Assembly (NCBI GenBank): GCA_945903275.1
Contig: CAMDNW010000006.1
Span: forward strand, 26,062 to 90,061
DNA length: 64,000 bases
Direction of reading: 5' to 3'
DNA from: Thermoflexus hugenholtzii JAD2
Lineage (GTDB): Bacteria > Chloroflexota > Dehalococcoidia > UBA2979
Notes under the pieces: generated by a model
What the model saw: the letters and a program-made list of their open reading frames with translations, nothing else
Databases searched by the model: none
Told to the model about the DNA's origin: nothing
Program-made: the position numbers and the translations under genes
Part shown: positions 28,878-37,554 of the stretch, one piece after another
Layout of the letters: the number at the start of each line of letters is the position of its first letter
Numbering within the stretch: the stretch's first letter is position 1

Positions 28878-29377
28878 GCGTGGAACAGCGTTACCAGCCG
28901 CACGACGAGTGCCCGTTATTCAGCGAGAGTCTCGAAGCGCATATCGTCGCCGTCACGCGCGGCACAGCGCCGAACCACGGCACCTTCTGCGGCAACTGCT
29001 ACACGCCGCTCGCCCGCGACTCCGAACGTTGCCCCCACTGCGGCGAGACGACCGCAACCCGCGCGCCCGTCGACGAGATTCCCGCCGAAGTGATCGAGAT
29101 GCTGCGTCAGCAGCGCAAGACTGAGAGCAGCATCGTGAACTCGTTCGCCTACGCGGGCTTCATCATCGCCATCATCGGCGGTCTTGCCATCGTCCTCGGC
29201 ATCCCATATCTACGCGCGCACTTGCTGCCCGCGACCATCGTCTACACGCTCATCCTGCTCATCGGTGGCCGCACGCTCGCGGGCGTCCTCGGCGGCTACT
29301 ACGGCGACCACATCGCCTTCGATCGCGCCCGCACGCGGCTACGAGCGCAGTGGGCGGAGTGGGTTCGCGAACCTTAA
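28874..29377 (+). CDS. zinc-ribbon membrane protein, unknown function
   Basis: 167 residues. A zinc ribbon with two knuckles (CGNC and CPHC, near residues 36-57) is followed by two hydrophobic helices near residues 95-115 and 122-142, and a basic C-terminal tail. The ribbon should face the cytoplasm. I do not recognise the family. Translational coupling to mug (GTGA overlap) suggests co-expression rather than shared function. About 130 bases without a visible gene separate its end from dapA. Confidence 0.65.
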   Translation: MSVEQRYQPHDECPLFSESLEAHIVAVTRGTAPNHGTFCGNCYTPLARDSERCPHCGETTATRAPVDEIPAEVIEMLRQQRKTESSIVNSFAYAGFIIAIIGGLAIVLGIPYLRAHLLPATIVYTLILLIGGRTLAGVLGGYYGDHIAFDRARTRLRAQWAEWVREP

Positions 29378-29506
29378 TCGATAAGGAGCTCGCCGCATTT
29401 ATTACAGCGGAATCGCGGCAGGGGACGCTGCGTTCGTTAGCAGGCACGCCTTAACGTGACTTGGGGCTTCCCGATGGAAATGCTCTACCGAGAAGTCTAG
29501 GCCGCA

Positions 29507-30415
29507 CTACACCCGCACCGCCACATCGAGGCGGTGCTTCGCCATCTCCGCGCTCACCTTCGCCTGCACGGCTTCCGAGGCCTCAATCATCGGTAGCCGC
29601 AGCCCGCCTACGCGAACGCCTGCGTGGTTCAGCGCGAACTTCACCGGGATCGGGTTCGTCTCGATGAACAGCACGTCGAACAGTGGCATCAACCGCGCCT
29701 CGATCGCCCGCGCGCCTGCGACATCGCCGCGCACGTAGGTCGCGATCATCTCGCCGATCTGCGCGCCTACGAGGTGGCTCGCGACGGAGACCACGCCCCA
29801 CCCACCTTGCTCCAGCACGTTCAGCGTGGCGGAGTCGTCGCCGGACCAGACGCGGAAGCCTTCCGGGGCGGCGTTGGTGATCGCACGCACCTGCTCCATG
29901 ATGCCGCTGGCTTCCTTGATGCCGACGATGTTCGGTATCTCACGCGCCAACCGCAGCGTGGTCTCCGCCGTCATGTTGAGCGAGGTGCGCCCGGGAATGT
30001 TGTAGAGGATGCACGGCAGCGGGGTCGCCTCGGCCAGCACCTTGAAGTGACGGAACAGCCCTTCTTGAGGCGGCTTGTTGTAGTACGGCACCGTGAACAT
30101 CAGGCCCGTCATCCCAGCGCTGGCGCCCTCGCGCACCATCTCCAGCGACTCCGACGTTGAGTTCGTCGAGGCACCCGCGATCAACGTCGCATCCGGCCCG
30201 ACGGCCTTGCGCACCGTACGCCAGACCTCCACCTGCTCCTCGATGCTTAATGTCGGTGTCTCGCCTGTCGTCCCCGTGAGCACCAGCCCCTCGGAGCCCG
30301 AGGCGAGCAGCGCCCGCGCGAGGTCGCCAATCGCCTCGTGGTCGAGCGACCCGTCCGCGCTGAATGGGGTCACCATCGCGGTGAGCACACGCCCGAAGTT
30401 TGCTTCCTTCGCCAT
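29507..30415 (-). CDS. dapA: 4-hydroxy-tetrahydrodipicolinate synthase
   Basis: 302 residues from the ATG at 30415, placed 6 bases after AGGAGG; the GTG three bases earlier is too close to that site. The barrel enzyme shows LTGTTGETPTLS, PYYNKPPQEGL and LYNIPGRT (catalytic Tyr), then IVGIKEASG, whose Lys forms the Schiff base. DapA condenses pyruvate with aspartate semialdehyde at the first lysine/diaminopimelate step. asd and dapB are encoded just upstream on the same strand, so this is a diaminopimelate gene block. Confidence 0.96.
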   Translation of the reverse strand: MAKEANFGRVLTAMVTPFSADGSLDHEAIGDLARALLASGSEGLVLTGTTGETPTLSIEEQVEVWRTVRKAVGPDATLIAGASTNSTSESLEMVREGASAGMTGLMFTVPYYNKPPQEGLFRHFKVLAEATPLPCILYNIPGRTSLNMTAETTLRLAREIPNIVGIKEASGIMEQVRAITNAAPEGFRVWSGDDSATLNVLEQGGWGVVSVASHLVGAQIGEMIATYVRGDVAGARAIEARLMPLFDVLFIETNPIPVKFALNHAGVRVGGLRLPMIEASEAVQAKVSAEMAKHRLDVAVRV

Positions 30416-30522
30416 CACATACCTCCTAGGAAGTCGGCTGCGTAAGCAACCGGACTAGCATGGTAGCGCGCCCGCTACCTGGATTGGTACGTCAGGTACG
30501 GGGCAGGCACCGGCAGGTACTG

Positions 30523-30744
30523 TCAGTGCCATTCCGGTACGTCGGTGCGTGCATCGCGCCCACTCAACTGTCGTTCAAGCAGCAGCTTCGCGAATTGATC
30601 CCCAAACGCCATGTGCGCAAGTGCCGAACTCACGATCCGCACGTCACCAGCAGCCACAGAAAGATCGTCATCCGAACAATCGCGCACGAGCGCGACCAAC
30701 CGCTCACGCTCCTCGTTTATTCGCTCGATCGCCTCGTGACTCAC
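30523..30744 (-). CDS. small DinB-superfamily-like protein or remnant
   Basis: 73 residues, helical, with RINEERERLVALVRDCSDDDL followed by SSALAHMAFGDQFAKLLLER. This resembles the first two helices of the DinB/maleylpyruvate-isomerase four-helix fold, but the rest of the fold is missing and stops follow soon in that frame. It could be a short genuine helical protein or a truncated copy. It sits between asd and dapA. Confidence that it is translated is moderate. Confidence 0.45.
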   Translation of the reverse strand: MSHEAIERINEERERLVALVRDCSDDDLSVAAGDVRIVSSALAHMAFGDQFAKLLLERQLSGRDARTDVPEWH

Positions 30745-30803
30745 AACTGCCTCCGCTCCGAGTCCCTCCCCCAGCGCGTGGACAGATCTGGAGGCGCTGC
30801 TGT

Positions 30804-31826
30804 CTAGAGCCGCCCGCGCTTGATGAGCTCCTCGGCGATCTGGATGGCGTTGGTGGCCGCGCCCTTGCGCAGGTTATCCGTGACGCACCAGAACGCGATG
30901 CCGTAGTCGGTGGACTCGTCCACCCGCAGCCGGCCCACGAACGCCCGGTCATCTCCTGCCGTGTTCAGCGGCATCGGGTAAACCGAATTCGCCGGGTCGT
31001 CCATCACCACGAGACCGGCCTGCTTCGAGAGTGCCTCGCGAATCGCGGCCAGCGGCGCTGGGCCGGTGAACTCGACGTGTACCGCCTCGGCGTGCCCGAC
31101 GATGGTCGGGACGCGTGCGCAGGTTGCCGAGAACTGCAGGCCGTCCAAGTGCAGAATCTTGCGCGTCTCGTTGCGCATCTTCGCTTCCTCGGCGGTGTAG
31201 CCGTCCTCACCAAAGACATCGACCTGCGGCAGCACGTTCATCGCGATCTGGTGCGGGTACACCGAGGGCAGCGGGATCGGCTCGCCACGACCGAACGCCG
31301 CGAGTTGCGACCGCAACTCCTCAACGGCTGCCGCACCTGTCCCCGAGGTCGCCTGATACGTCGCGACCGTGACACGACGCAGCGGCGCGACCTGGCGCAT
31401 CGCATGCAGCGCCATCGCGAGCGGCGTCGTGGTGCAGTTGGGGATCGAGATGATCCCCTCGTGCCACTCCACGTCCTCACCGTTCACCTCGGGAATCACA
31501 AGGGGCACGTTGGCCTGCATCCGGAACGCCGAGCCATCGTCGATCATCACCGCGCCCTCGCCGATGATGAACGGCGCGTACTGCCTCGATGCCGCCGAAG
31601 TCGCCGAACAGAACACAAGGTCAGCGCCCTTCAGCGCAGCCTCAGTCGTCTCTTCGACCACGATGTCCGCGTCGAGGAAGCGCAGGCGCTTGCCGGCGGA
31701 GCGGGCGGTCGCGAGCAGCTTCAGGCTGTTCAGCGGGAAGTTGCGCTCCTCCGCGACGCGCAGGAACACATCCCCAACTGCACCAGTGGCGCCGATGACG
31801 GCTACGTTTGGTCGTGACTTCGGCAT
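30804..31826 (-). CDS. asd: aspartate-semialdehyde dehydrogenase
   Basis: 340 residues from the ATG at 31826 (MPKSRPNVAVIGATGAVGDV); the in-frame GTG at 31844 lies inside a hairpin and is less likely. The NADP-binding GATGAVG loop, the active-site Cys in SIPNCTTTPLAMAL, the SGTGAAA segment and the substrate-binding RVPTIVGHAEAV are present. The enzyme makes aspartate semialdehyde, the branch point for lysine/diaminopimelate, threonine and methionine. A short Thr/Lys-rich reading frame and mutually exclusive hairpins precede it, suggesting attenuation-type control. Confidence 0.96.
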   Translation of the reverse strand: MPKSRPNVAVIGATGAVGDVFLRVAEERNFPLNSLKLLATARSAGKRLRFLDADIVVEETTEAALKGADLVFCSATSAASRQYAPFIIGEGAVMIDDGSAFRMQANVPLVIPEVNGEDVEWHEGIISIPNCTTTPLAMALHAMRQVAPLRRVTVATYQATSGTGAAAVEELRSQLAAFGRGEPIPLPSVYPHQIAMNVLPQVDVFGEDGYTAEEAKMRNETRKILHLDGLQFSATCARVPTIVGHAEAVHVEFTGPAPLAAIREALSKQAGLVVMDDPANSVYPMPLNTAGDDRAFVGRLRVDESTDYGIAFWCVTDNLRKGAATNAIQIAEELIKRGRL

Positions 31827-31832
31827 AAAACT

Positions 31833-31882
31833 GCCCCTCTCCACCCCCTGCGTATCGAGGCAGGGGGCCTCGGAGCAGGGGC
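31833..31882 (-). promoter_or_regulatory. alternative hairpins in the asd leader
   Basis: Four short segments can pair in two ways on the minus strand. B and C (31860-31867 with 31844-31851) form a perfect 8-bp stem with an 8-base loop, and A (31877-31882) can then pair with D (31833-31838), which covers the GAGAGG ribosome site of asd. Alternatively A (31875-31881) can pair with C and leave D free. Segment A starts a few bases after the stop of the small upstream frame. Confidence 0.5.
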
Positions 31883-31886
31883 GCGG

Positions 31887-31943
31887 CTAGCGCTGCTTCT
31901 TGGTGACCTTGCTGGTCTTCGTGGTGAGCGCCTGATTCGTCAT
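31887..31943 (-). CDS. candidate Thr/Lys-rich leader peptide of asd
   Basis: An 18-residue frame, MTNQALTTKTSKVTKKQR, with five Thr and four Lys. It ends about 60 bases before the asd ATG and just before alternative hairpins. Lysine and threonine are end products of the asd pathway, which makes it look like an attenuation leader peptide. There is no good ribosome site. A TATCCT 9 bases before the ATG would fit a leaderless transcript. Short frames arise by chance, so this remains a hypothesis. Confidence 0.45.
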   Translation of the reverse strand: MTNQALTTKTSKVTKKQR

Positions 31944-31986
31944 AGCCGCGTCAGGATACACGAGGCGCACGCGATGTGCAGGCAAC

Positions 31987-32604
31987 CTACAAGCTGGCAG
32001 GCCGCGACCGCGCGACCGCCATCTCCTCCGCGGTGAACAGCGAGGCGAACGTCCCGTCCGAGACGAGCGCCTCGACACTCAAGTCGGCCCGCCCAGCAGC
32101 GGCCAGTTCACCGATGCCCCCCGCCAGTTCTGGCGTATCGAGGATCACCCGCGCCGCCCCGACACCCCCGTGGGCCTCGATCAGCCGCGCAAAGTGGCGG
32201 GCGTCGTAGTACAGATCGCGCTTCGCGGTGTCGTAGATGCCGCGCATCCGCTCCTCGAAGCGGGCCGTCAGTTCCGCCTCGGGCGTCTCGGCATCCTCCA
32301 TCGGCTGACCGAGGCGACGGCGGGCAACGTTCAACTCGCGCACGCTGAAGAGCTGCGAGTAGGGGTGCTGGAGGACCAAGAACTCGACGGTAAGCGCCTC
32401 GCAGCCAGAAGCAACCAGTTCGTTGAACGCCTCGGTCGTGTTGGTGTTGCGAAGAATCGTCTGCGCGAGCGGGAAGCCATCCCCGGGGCCGAGCGTCGGC
32501 TGGTTACGCACCGCGAGGAACGCGGCATTCTGCCTCGCGGCCTCATACAACACGGCCATGCGCGTATTGAAGCGCTCAACAAGACCGGGATCCGCAGCGG
32601 TCAC
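31987..32604 (-). CDS. protein with two tandem copies of an unnamed helical domain
   Basis: 205 residues with a GTG start that overlaps the dapB stop (GTGA). The protein is an internal duplication. Residues about 10-98 (from RFNTRMAVLYEAAR to FSVRELNVARRRL) align by eye with about 113-203 (from RFEERMRGIYDTAK to FTAEEMAVARSRP). Each copy contains a conserved A/S-L-T/S-VE-F/A-LV segment. I recall single copies of this module at the ends of other uncharacterised bacterial proteins but know no function. Its place in the dap/asd block suggests co-expression only. Confidence 0.7.
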   Translation of the reverse strand: MTAADPGLVERFNTRMAVLYEAARQNAAFLAVRNQPTLGPGDGFPLAQTILRNTNTTEAFNELVASGCEALTVEFLVLQHPYSQLFSVRELNVARRRLGQPMEDAETPEAELTARFEERMRGIYDTAKRDLYYDARHFARLIEAHGGVGAARVILDTPELAGGIGELAAAGRADLSVEALVSDGTFASLFTAEEMAVARSRPASL

Positions 32605-33389
32605 TTCAGCCCGATCAACGCGTCCAGCCCCTCGACAAGTGCGTCGCGCTGCATCACCTCGCGGATCGCGAGGATCACACCCGGCATGTAGCAGTCCCGC
32701 CCGATCGTGTCGTGCCGCAGCGTAAGCGTCTGCCCCTGCCCCCCGAAGATCACCTCCTGCGCGGCGACGTAGCCCGGTAGCCGCACCGAGTGCAGTCCGA
32801 CGCCGCCCTCGGACGCCCCTCGCCCGCCCGGGATGTGCTCCAGCGTCGAATCAGGATGCACAAAGTCGCTGCCACGTGCGGCGCGCATCATGCGTGCAGT
32901 AGCAATGGCGGTGCCCGATGGCGAGTCCACCTTGCGGTCGTGGTGCAATTCGATGATCTCCGCGGTGTCGAAGTACTTCGCCGCGAGTTCCGACAAGTAC
33001 ATCAGCACCACTGCACCGAGTGCAAAGTTCGGCACGACCACCCCGCCGAGGTGGTGCTGTGCGCACGCGGTGCGCATCACCTCAACAGTCGCAGCCTGGA
33101 TGCCGGACGTGCCGATCACCGGGCGGACGCCCGCCGGGATCGCGGCAGCCGTCAGCACCGGCGTGTACTGCGCGTTGGTGAAGTCGACGACGACATCTGG
33201 GTACGTCGCCGCAAAGCACGCCGCGGCATCAACATACACCGCGTACGACGCGCCACTCGGTGAGCGGTACTCCGTCGCGCCGCCTTTCGGCTCAATGATG
33301 CCGGCGACCTCCATGTCCGGTTGCGCCTCCACCGCCACCACGACGGTGTGGCCCATCTGCCCGTTCCCGCTGACTGCAACGCGGATCAT
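32601..33389 (-). CDS. dapB: 4-hydroxy-tetrahydrodipicolinate reductase
   Basis: 262 residues from the ATG at 33389 (MIRVAVSGNGQMGHTVV), preceded by GGAG; the longer frame runs into the pnp terminator. The dinucleotide loop SGNGQMG is followed by the substrate-site signature ELHHDRKVDSPSGTAIATA, with its HH and K. DapB reduces the DapA product in lysine/diaminopimelate synthesis. It begins shortly after a strong palindrome that should end the pnp transcript. Confidence 0.95.
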   Translation of the reverse strand: MIRVAVSGNGQMGHTVVVAVEAQPDMEVAGIIEPKGGATEYRSPSGASYAVYVDAAACFAATYPDVVVDFTNAQYTPVLTAAAIPAGVRPVIGTSGIQAATVEVMRTACAQHHLGGVVVPNFALGAVVLMYLSELAAKYFDTAEIIELHHDRKVDSPSGTAIATARMMRAARGSDFVHPDSTLEHIPGGRGASEGGVGLHSVRLPGYVAAQEVIFGGQGQTLTLRHDTIGRDCYMPGVILAIREVMQRDALVEGLDALIGLK

Positions 33390-33407
33390 GGTGGTGCTCC
33401 AAACACA

Positions 33408-33435
33408 ACTGCGCCCCGGATATCCGGGGCGCAGT
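33408..33435 (-). terminator. intrinsic terminator of pnp
   Basis: A perfect 28-base palindrome with half-site ACTGCGCCCCGGAT. On the minus strand it is followed by TTGTGTTT. It lies 30 bases after the pnp stop and 20 bases before the dapB start, so dapB may depend on readthrough or on a promoter inside this gap. Confidence 0.7.
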
Positions 33436-33464
33436 GTAAACGCTCGTGCATACCTCGAAGGCAA

Positions 33465-36035
33465 TTACCAGCGACGGCCGCCGGACGGCGGACGCTGAGC
33501 GGGCGGGCCGCTCGGGCGATCGTCGCCGCCGCCGTTACCGGAGTTACCGGCGTTGCCACCACCGTCACCCTGCGGGCCTCGGCCACGACCGTAGCCGCCG
33601 CCGCTGCCAAAACCGCCGCCGTTGCCGCCACCCTGAGGACGGTCACCGCCCTGCGGGGCGCCGCCGCCGTAGCCACCACCACCACCGCCACCGGGACGCG
33701 GGCCACGATTACCGCCACCACCGCCGTAGCCGCCGCCTCCACCACCGCCACCGGGACGCGGGCCACGATTACCGCCACCACCGCCGTAGCCGCCGGAAGG
33801 ACGCGAACCGACCATCGGCCGCGGCATATCACCCGGCATCGGGCGGCGCGGAATCTCGTCTTCATCGAACTCGAACTGTTGAACTTCTTCGGGCTCGCCC
33901 ATGTCACCCATGCCGACACGGCCGTCCGCGCCCTCGCCGCCTTCCAGTAGCGCGCGGCGCGAGAGGTTGATACGGCCCAGGTTGTCGATCTCGACGACCA
34001 GCACCTTCACCACATCGCCGATCTGAACCACGTCCTCCACACGGTTCACACGCTCCTGCGCGAGTTCCGAAATGTGGACGAGACCGTCCTTACCGGGCAG
34101 AATTTCCACAAACGCGCCGAAGGTCATGATGCGCGTGACGGGGCCTTCGTAGACCTCGCCAATCTGCACTTCCTTGGTCAAGCCGCGGATCATGTCGAGC
34201 GCACGGCGCACGCCCTCGGGGTCGCTGCCGCCGACACGGATCGTACCGTCGTCTTCGACATCGATGGTCGCGCCAGTCGCCTCAACCATGCCACGGATGA
34301 CACGGCCGCCGGGTCCAATCACCGCGCCGATCTTTTCGCGGTCGATCTTGATCACCTCAGTACGCGGGGCGTACGGCGAGAGCTCGTTGCGCGGCTCCGC
34401 AATCGCCTCGTGCATTTTGGCGAGGATGGCCATGCGCGCGACCCGCGCCTGCTCCAGCGCCGCCTCAAGCAGGCCAGCGGGCAGTCGCTGCAGCTTGATG
34501 TCCATCTGCAGGGCCGTGATGCCCTCAGCAGTACCGGCGACCTTGAAGTCCATGTCGCCGAACGCATCCTCAATACCCGCGATGTCGGTCAACACGCGGT
34601 AGTTGTCGCCATTCGTGTCGGCCACAAGGCCCATCGCGATGCCAGCGACCGGCGCGCTGATCGGCACGCCCGCGTCCATAAGCGCGAGCACCGACCCGCA
34701 GATCGAGGCCATCGATGTCGATCCGTTGGACGAGAGCACATCGGAGACACAGCGCAGCGTGTACGGGAAGTCCTCGACGCTCGGCAACACCGGCTCGATG
34801 GCGCGCTCGCCCAGCATACCGTGACCTATCTCGCGGCGGCCTGCGCCGCGGAGCGGACGCGCCTCACCGACCGAGAACGGCGGGAAGTTGTAATGGTGCA
34901 TCCACCGCTTGAACGGCTCAGGCGAAATGTTGTCCAGTCGCTGACGGTCGGCCATGGGGCCAAGCGTGGCGACGGACAGCACCTGCGTCTGGCCGCGCTG
35001 GAACAGGCCGGAGCCGTGCGCACGAGGAAGCAAGCCAACCATAGCGGTCAACTCGCGAATCTCGTCGCCTGCGCGGTCGTCCGGGCGCTTGTTCTCGTCG
35101 AGGATGCGCTTCCGAACGAACGGCTTCACGTAGGTATCGATCGCGGCCTGCACATCACGCGAGGACGGCAACGGGTCAACGCCAGCGGCGGTCAGCGCCT
35201 CAAGCGCGCCACGCGTCAGTTCGTCGATGCCGCGCGAACCCTCTGCCTTGACCGCATCCAGCATCTGCTGGTCGCGACCGGCGAGGAACTTCTCCACCTG
35301 CTGCCGCAACACCTCGGAGGTGCCCGCAGGCGCCTCGTATGTGAGTTTCGGCTCGTTGATGGCGGCGATGATCTGTTTCTGGAGGTCGTTGAGCTGCTGG
35401 ATGATGCCATTCGCGTACGCGATGGCCTCAAGGACAATACTCTCGGGGACGCCGCTCGCGCCGGCCTCGATCATCACGACGGAGTGCTCGGTGGCGGCAA
35501 CGGTGATGTCGAGTTCCGCGGCAGCGATCTCTTCGTACGTCGGGAACGCCCGGAATTCACCATCGATGCGCGCGACGCGCACGGACGAGACGGGGCCGCT
35601 GAACGGTATCTTCGACATACCCAGAACGATCGAGGCGGCCGTCGTACCCCAAGCGTCGCCGGGGTTCTGCCGGTCAGACGACATGAGCGTCAGGACAACC
35701 TGCACTTCGCGGCGGTAGCCCTTCGGGAAGAGAGGGCGGATGGGTCGGTCGGTCATGCGTGCGGCAAGGGTGGCCTCGGTGCCCGGGCGGCCCTCGCGCC
35801 GGAAGAACGAGCCGGGGATTTTGCCGATGGCGTACATCCGCTCTTCGTAGTCAACCGTGAGCGGGAAAAAGTCGATTCCGGGGCGGGGCTCGCCGTCACA
35901 GACGGTGGCGAGAAGCATCGTGTCGCCGATGCGAATGGTGCAGGAAGCATCCGCGTTCTGTGCGAGGAGGCCGGTTCCAACCTCGACTTCTAATCCTTCA
36001 ATGTTGGTAGTGAACGTTCGAACCTGTGGTGCCAA
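33465..36035 (-). CDS. pnp: polyribonucleotide nucleotidyltransferase (PNPase) with Gly/Arg-rich tail
   Basis: 856 residues with a TTG start behind AAGGAAGAAGG. Two RNase PH-like domains with a helical linker, a KH domain ([11 protein letters not shown] near residue 570) and an S1 domain (about 627-697) match standard PNPase. Unlike most PNPases it continues for about 115 residues of Gly-rich sequence with repeated Arg-Gly-Pro-Arg-Pro-Gly units and ends in SGGRRW. The enzyme degrades RNA 3' to 5' with phosphate. The tail resembles RGG-type RNA-binding regions and may bind RNA or mediate assembly. Upstream is rpsO, the usual neighbour. Confidence 0.96.
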   Translation of the reverse strand: MAPQVRTFTTNIEGLEVEVGTGLLAQNADASCTIRIGDTMLLATVCDGEPRPGIDFFPLTVDYEERMYAIGKIPGSFFRREGRPGTEATLAARMTDRPIRPLFPKGYRREVQVVLTLMSSDRQNPGDAWGTTAASIVLGMSKIPFSGPVSSVRVARIDGEFRAFPTYEEIAAAELDITVAATEHSVVMIEAGASGVPESIVLEAIAYANGIIQQLNDLQKQIIAAINEPKLTYEAPAGTSEVLRQQVEKFLAGRDQQMLDAVKAEGSRGIDELTRGALEALTAAGVDPLPSSRDVQAAIDTYVKPFVRKRILDENKRPDDRAGDEIRELTAMVGLLPRAHGSGLFQRGQTQVLSVATLGPMADRQRLDNISPEPFKRWMHHYNFPPFSVGEARPLRGAGRREIGHGMLGERAIEPVLPSVEDFPYTLRCVSDVLSSNGSTSMASICGSVLALMDAGVPISAPVAGIAMGLVADTNGDNYRVLTDIAGIEDAFGDMDFKVAGTAEGITALQMDIKLQRLPAGLLEAALEQARVARMAILAKMHEAIAEPRNELSPYAPRTEVIKIDREKIGAVIGPGGRVIRGMVEATGATIDVEDDGTIRVGGSDPEGVRRALDMIRGLTKEVQIGEVYEGPVTRIMTFGAFVEILPGKDGLVHISELAQERVNRVEDVVQIGDVVKVLVVEIDNLGRINLSRRALLEGGEGADGRVGMGDMGEPEEVQQFEFDEDEIPRRPMPGDMPRPMVGSRPSGGYGGGGGNRGPRPGGGGGGGGYGGGGGNRGPRPGGGGGGGYGGGAPQGGDRPQGGGNGGGFGSGGGYGRGRGPQGDGGGNAGNSGNGGGDDRPSGPPAQRPPSGGRRW
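33681..33795. repeat. tandem 60-bp repeat inside the pnp tail
   Basis: Bases 33681-33735 and 33741-33795 are identical, with a 60-base period, encoding a repeated Gly-rich block containing [10 protein letters not shown]. The period is a multiple of three, so gain or loss of a copy would keep the frame. Confidence 0.9.
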
Positions 36036-36215
36036 CTATGCCTTCTTCCTTCGTCTCACAAGACGCATCAAGCCGCAGCAGTCCGCCGTGGTACAGGCAG
36101 ACATGTCATGACGGCGAATCGAACTTCCGAAATGAACGTCCTCGATCCTCGAGGTTGCCGGCGAGATCGCTGGCCCTGCCGACCAGCGGCCAGCTCACGG
36201 GCACCGGACGGGTAC

Positions 36216-36482
36216 CTAGCGGCGCAGCCCGAGGCGGGCGAGGAGCGCGTGATAGCGCTCAACGTCAGTGTTGCTCAGGTAGCGGAGCTGTCGCCGGCGC
36301 TGGCCGACGAGCATGAGCAGACCACGGCGAGTGTCAAAGTCGTGGCGGTGCTGACGCAGGTGGTCGGTGAGAGTCTTGATGCGATCCGTCATGAGCGCGA
36401 CCTGCACCTCGGGCGACCCGGTGTCACCCGGGAAGCGCGCGAATTCACTGATGATCGGGGCCTTTTGTTCAGTAGTCTGCAT
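36216..36482 (-). CDS. rpsO: 30S ribosomal protein S15
   Basis: 88 residues, the usual S15 length. The signature [23 protein letters not shown] and the closing [18 protein letters not shown] are clear. S15 binds the central domain of 16S rRNA early in assembly. rpsO-pnp order is conserved in many bacteria. The 180-base gap to pnp contains only short imperfect repeats. Confidence 0.97.
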   Translation of the reverse strand: MQTTEQKAPIISEFARFPGDTGSPEVQVALMTDRIKTLTDHLRQHRHDFDTRRGLLMLVGQRRRQLRYLSNTDVERYHALLARLGLRR

Positions 36483-36662
36483 CGAGTCCGTATCAGTCCT
36501 AGGGGCGTCGGCGCGCTGAGGCCAGAGCCTGTGCCGTCTTCACATCCCACACGTCATGGAGCCGGTTGTCTACCGGCAGCGCTGCCCCGCTGGGCCTCTT
36601 GCGCAATCAGTACGCTAGCATAGCCAACCGAAGCAGGCAAACCCTAGGAGTACCCACCCACG

Positions 36663-37460
36663 TTGCCCCGCCTCGCCATCCTCACCGACGCCGACGCCTG
36701 CATCCCCGAGCAACTCCGCACCAATCTCGGGATCCTCACCGCACCGCTGGAGCCTGAGCCATTCCGCGAGGAAGAGCCAGGACGCGATCTGCGCCGCGAC
36801 ATGGCCCCAGTGGAACCTGCCGGAGCGATCCAGGCGTTCGCACGCGCCTCCACCGAGGCAGCCGAAATCCTCTATCTCGGCCTCGGCGATGGCTACGGCG
36901 GCGGCCCTCGCATCCAGGGTGCCGTCGAGGCGGTAGGCCAAATGTCGCCGATGACACGGGCGCTCCGGCTGTACCGCTCCAACGCCACGCTAATGGGCTG
37001 CGGCTGGCAGGCCGTCGCCGCCGCGAACGCCGTCCAAGCTGGTGGCGGCCTCGACGAAGCGGAGCGAGCGGCGGCAGTGGTGCGCGATGCCGTAGAGGTG
37101 GTCGCCTTCCTCGAGCACCCGCAATTCGTAGAGATCACTGGAGCACCGGGGCTGTTCGGCGCACGGGCTATCGTCCGGCTCGCTGGCGAGCACATCGAGG
37201 TGCTCGCCCAACCACCGAGACGTGACCTCGGACTGAAACTCCTCCGCGACCACCTCGGTGCCGCCGCTCAGGCAGGCGAGGGGGCGCTGCACGTCGCGGT
37301 ACATCACGCCGGCACAACACCAGCTGCTGAAGCGCTAGCACAGTGGGTCGCGCGAACGCTCGCACCCGTGTCAGTGGTGCTCGCACCACTGACACGGCAC
37401 GCGGCAACACGCCTCGGGCCGGGAATGCTGGGCTTCGCCTGGTATCGGGATCCGGCCTGA
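36663..37460 (+). CDS. DegV family protein, divergent
   Basis: 265 residues with a TTG start behind AGGAG. The N-terminus LAILTDADACIP resembles the DegV start, and the C-terminal HVAVHHAGTTPAAEALAQWV and RLGPGMLGFAWY fit the closing parts of that fold. DegV proteins bind fatty acids and hand them to fatty-acid kinase. The usual Ser/Thr ligands are hard to place and the middle is short, so lipid binding is not assured. It is divergent from rpsO. Confidence 0.65.
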   Translation: MPRLAILTDADACIPEQLRTNLGILTAPLEPEPFREEEPGRDLRRDMAPVEPAGAIQAFARASTEAAEILYLGLGDGYGGGPRIQGAVEAVGQMSPMTRALRLYRSNATLMGCGWQAVAAANAVQAGGGLDEAERAAAVVRDAVEVVAFLEHPQFVEITGAPGLFGARAIVRLAGEHIEVLAQPPRRDLGLKLLRDHLGAAAQAGEGALHVAVHHAGTTPAAEALAQWVARTLAPVSVVLAPLTRHAATRLGPGMLGFAWYRDPA

Positions 37461-37554
37461 CCAAGCGTTCGTGTTGTCGGGTCTGGCGGCCCTGCCTATG
37501 CTCGCGCACACATCGAACGGCCGGGATGCCCCGCAGTGAACTGGAGCCGGAACC

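Noticed and set aside
30549..31817. A 422-codon frame on the plus strand opposite asd
   Set aside because: It covers asd and the 73-codon frame in antisense, is Arg/His-rich and has no family resemblance.
33681..33795. A CRISPR-like array
   Set aside because: The 60-bp repeat is a tandem coding repeat in the PNPase tail with no spacers.
34074..35993. A 639-codon open frame on the plus strand opposite pnp
   Set aside because: It lies wholly inside pnp on the other strand, shows no recognisable domain, and is the kind of frame high-GC coding DNA produces by codon bias.
36100..36140. A tRNA-like T-loop (GTTCGATTC on the minus strand) between pnp and rpsO
   Set aside because: The flanking bases do not pair as a T-stem and no acceptor or anticodon arm can be built.
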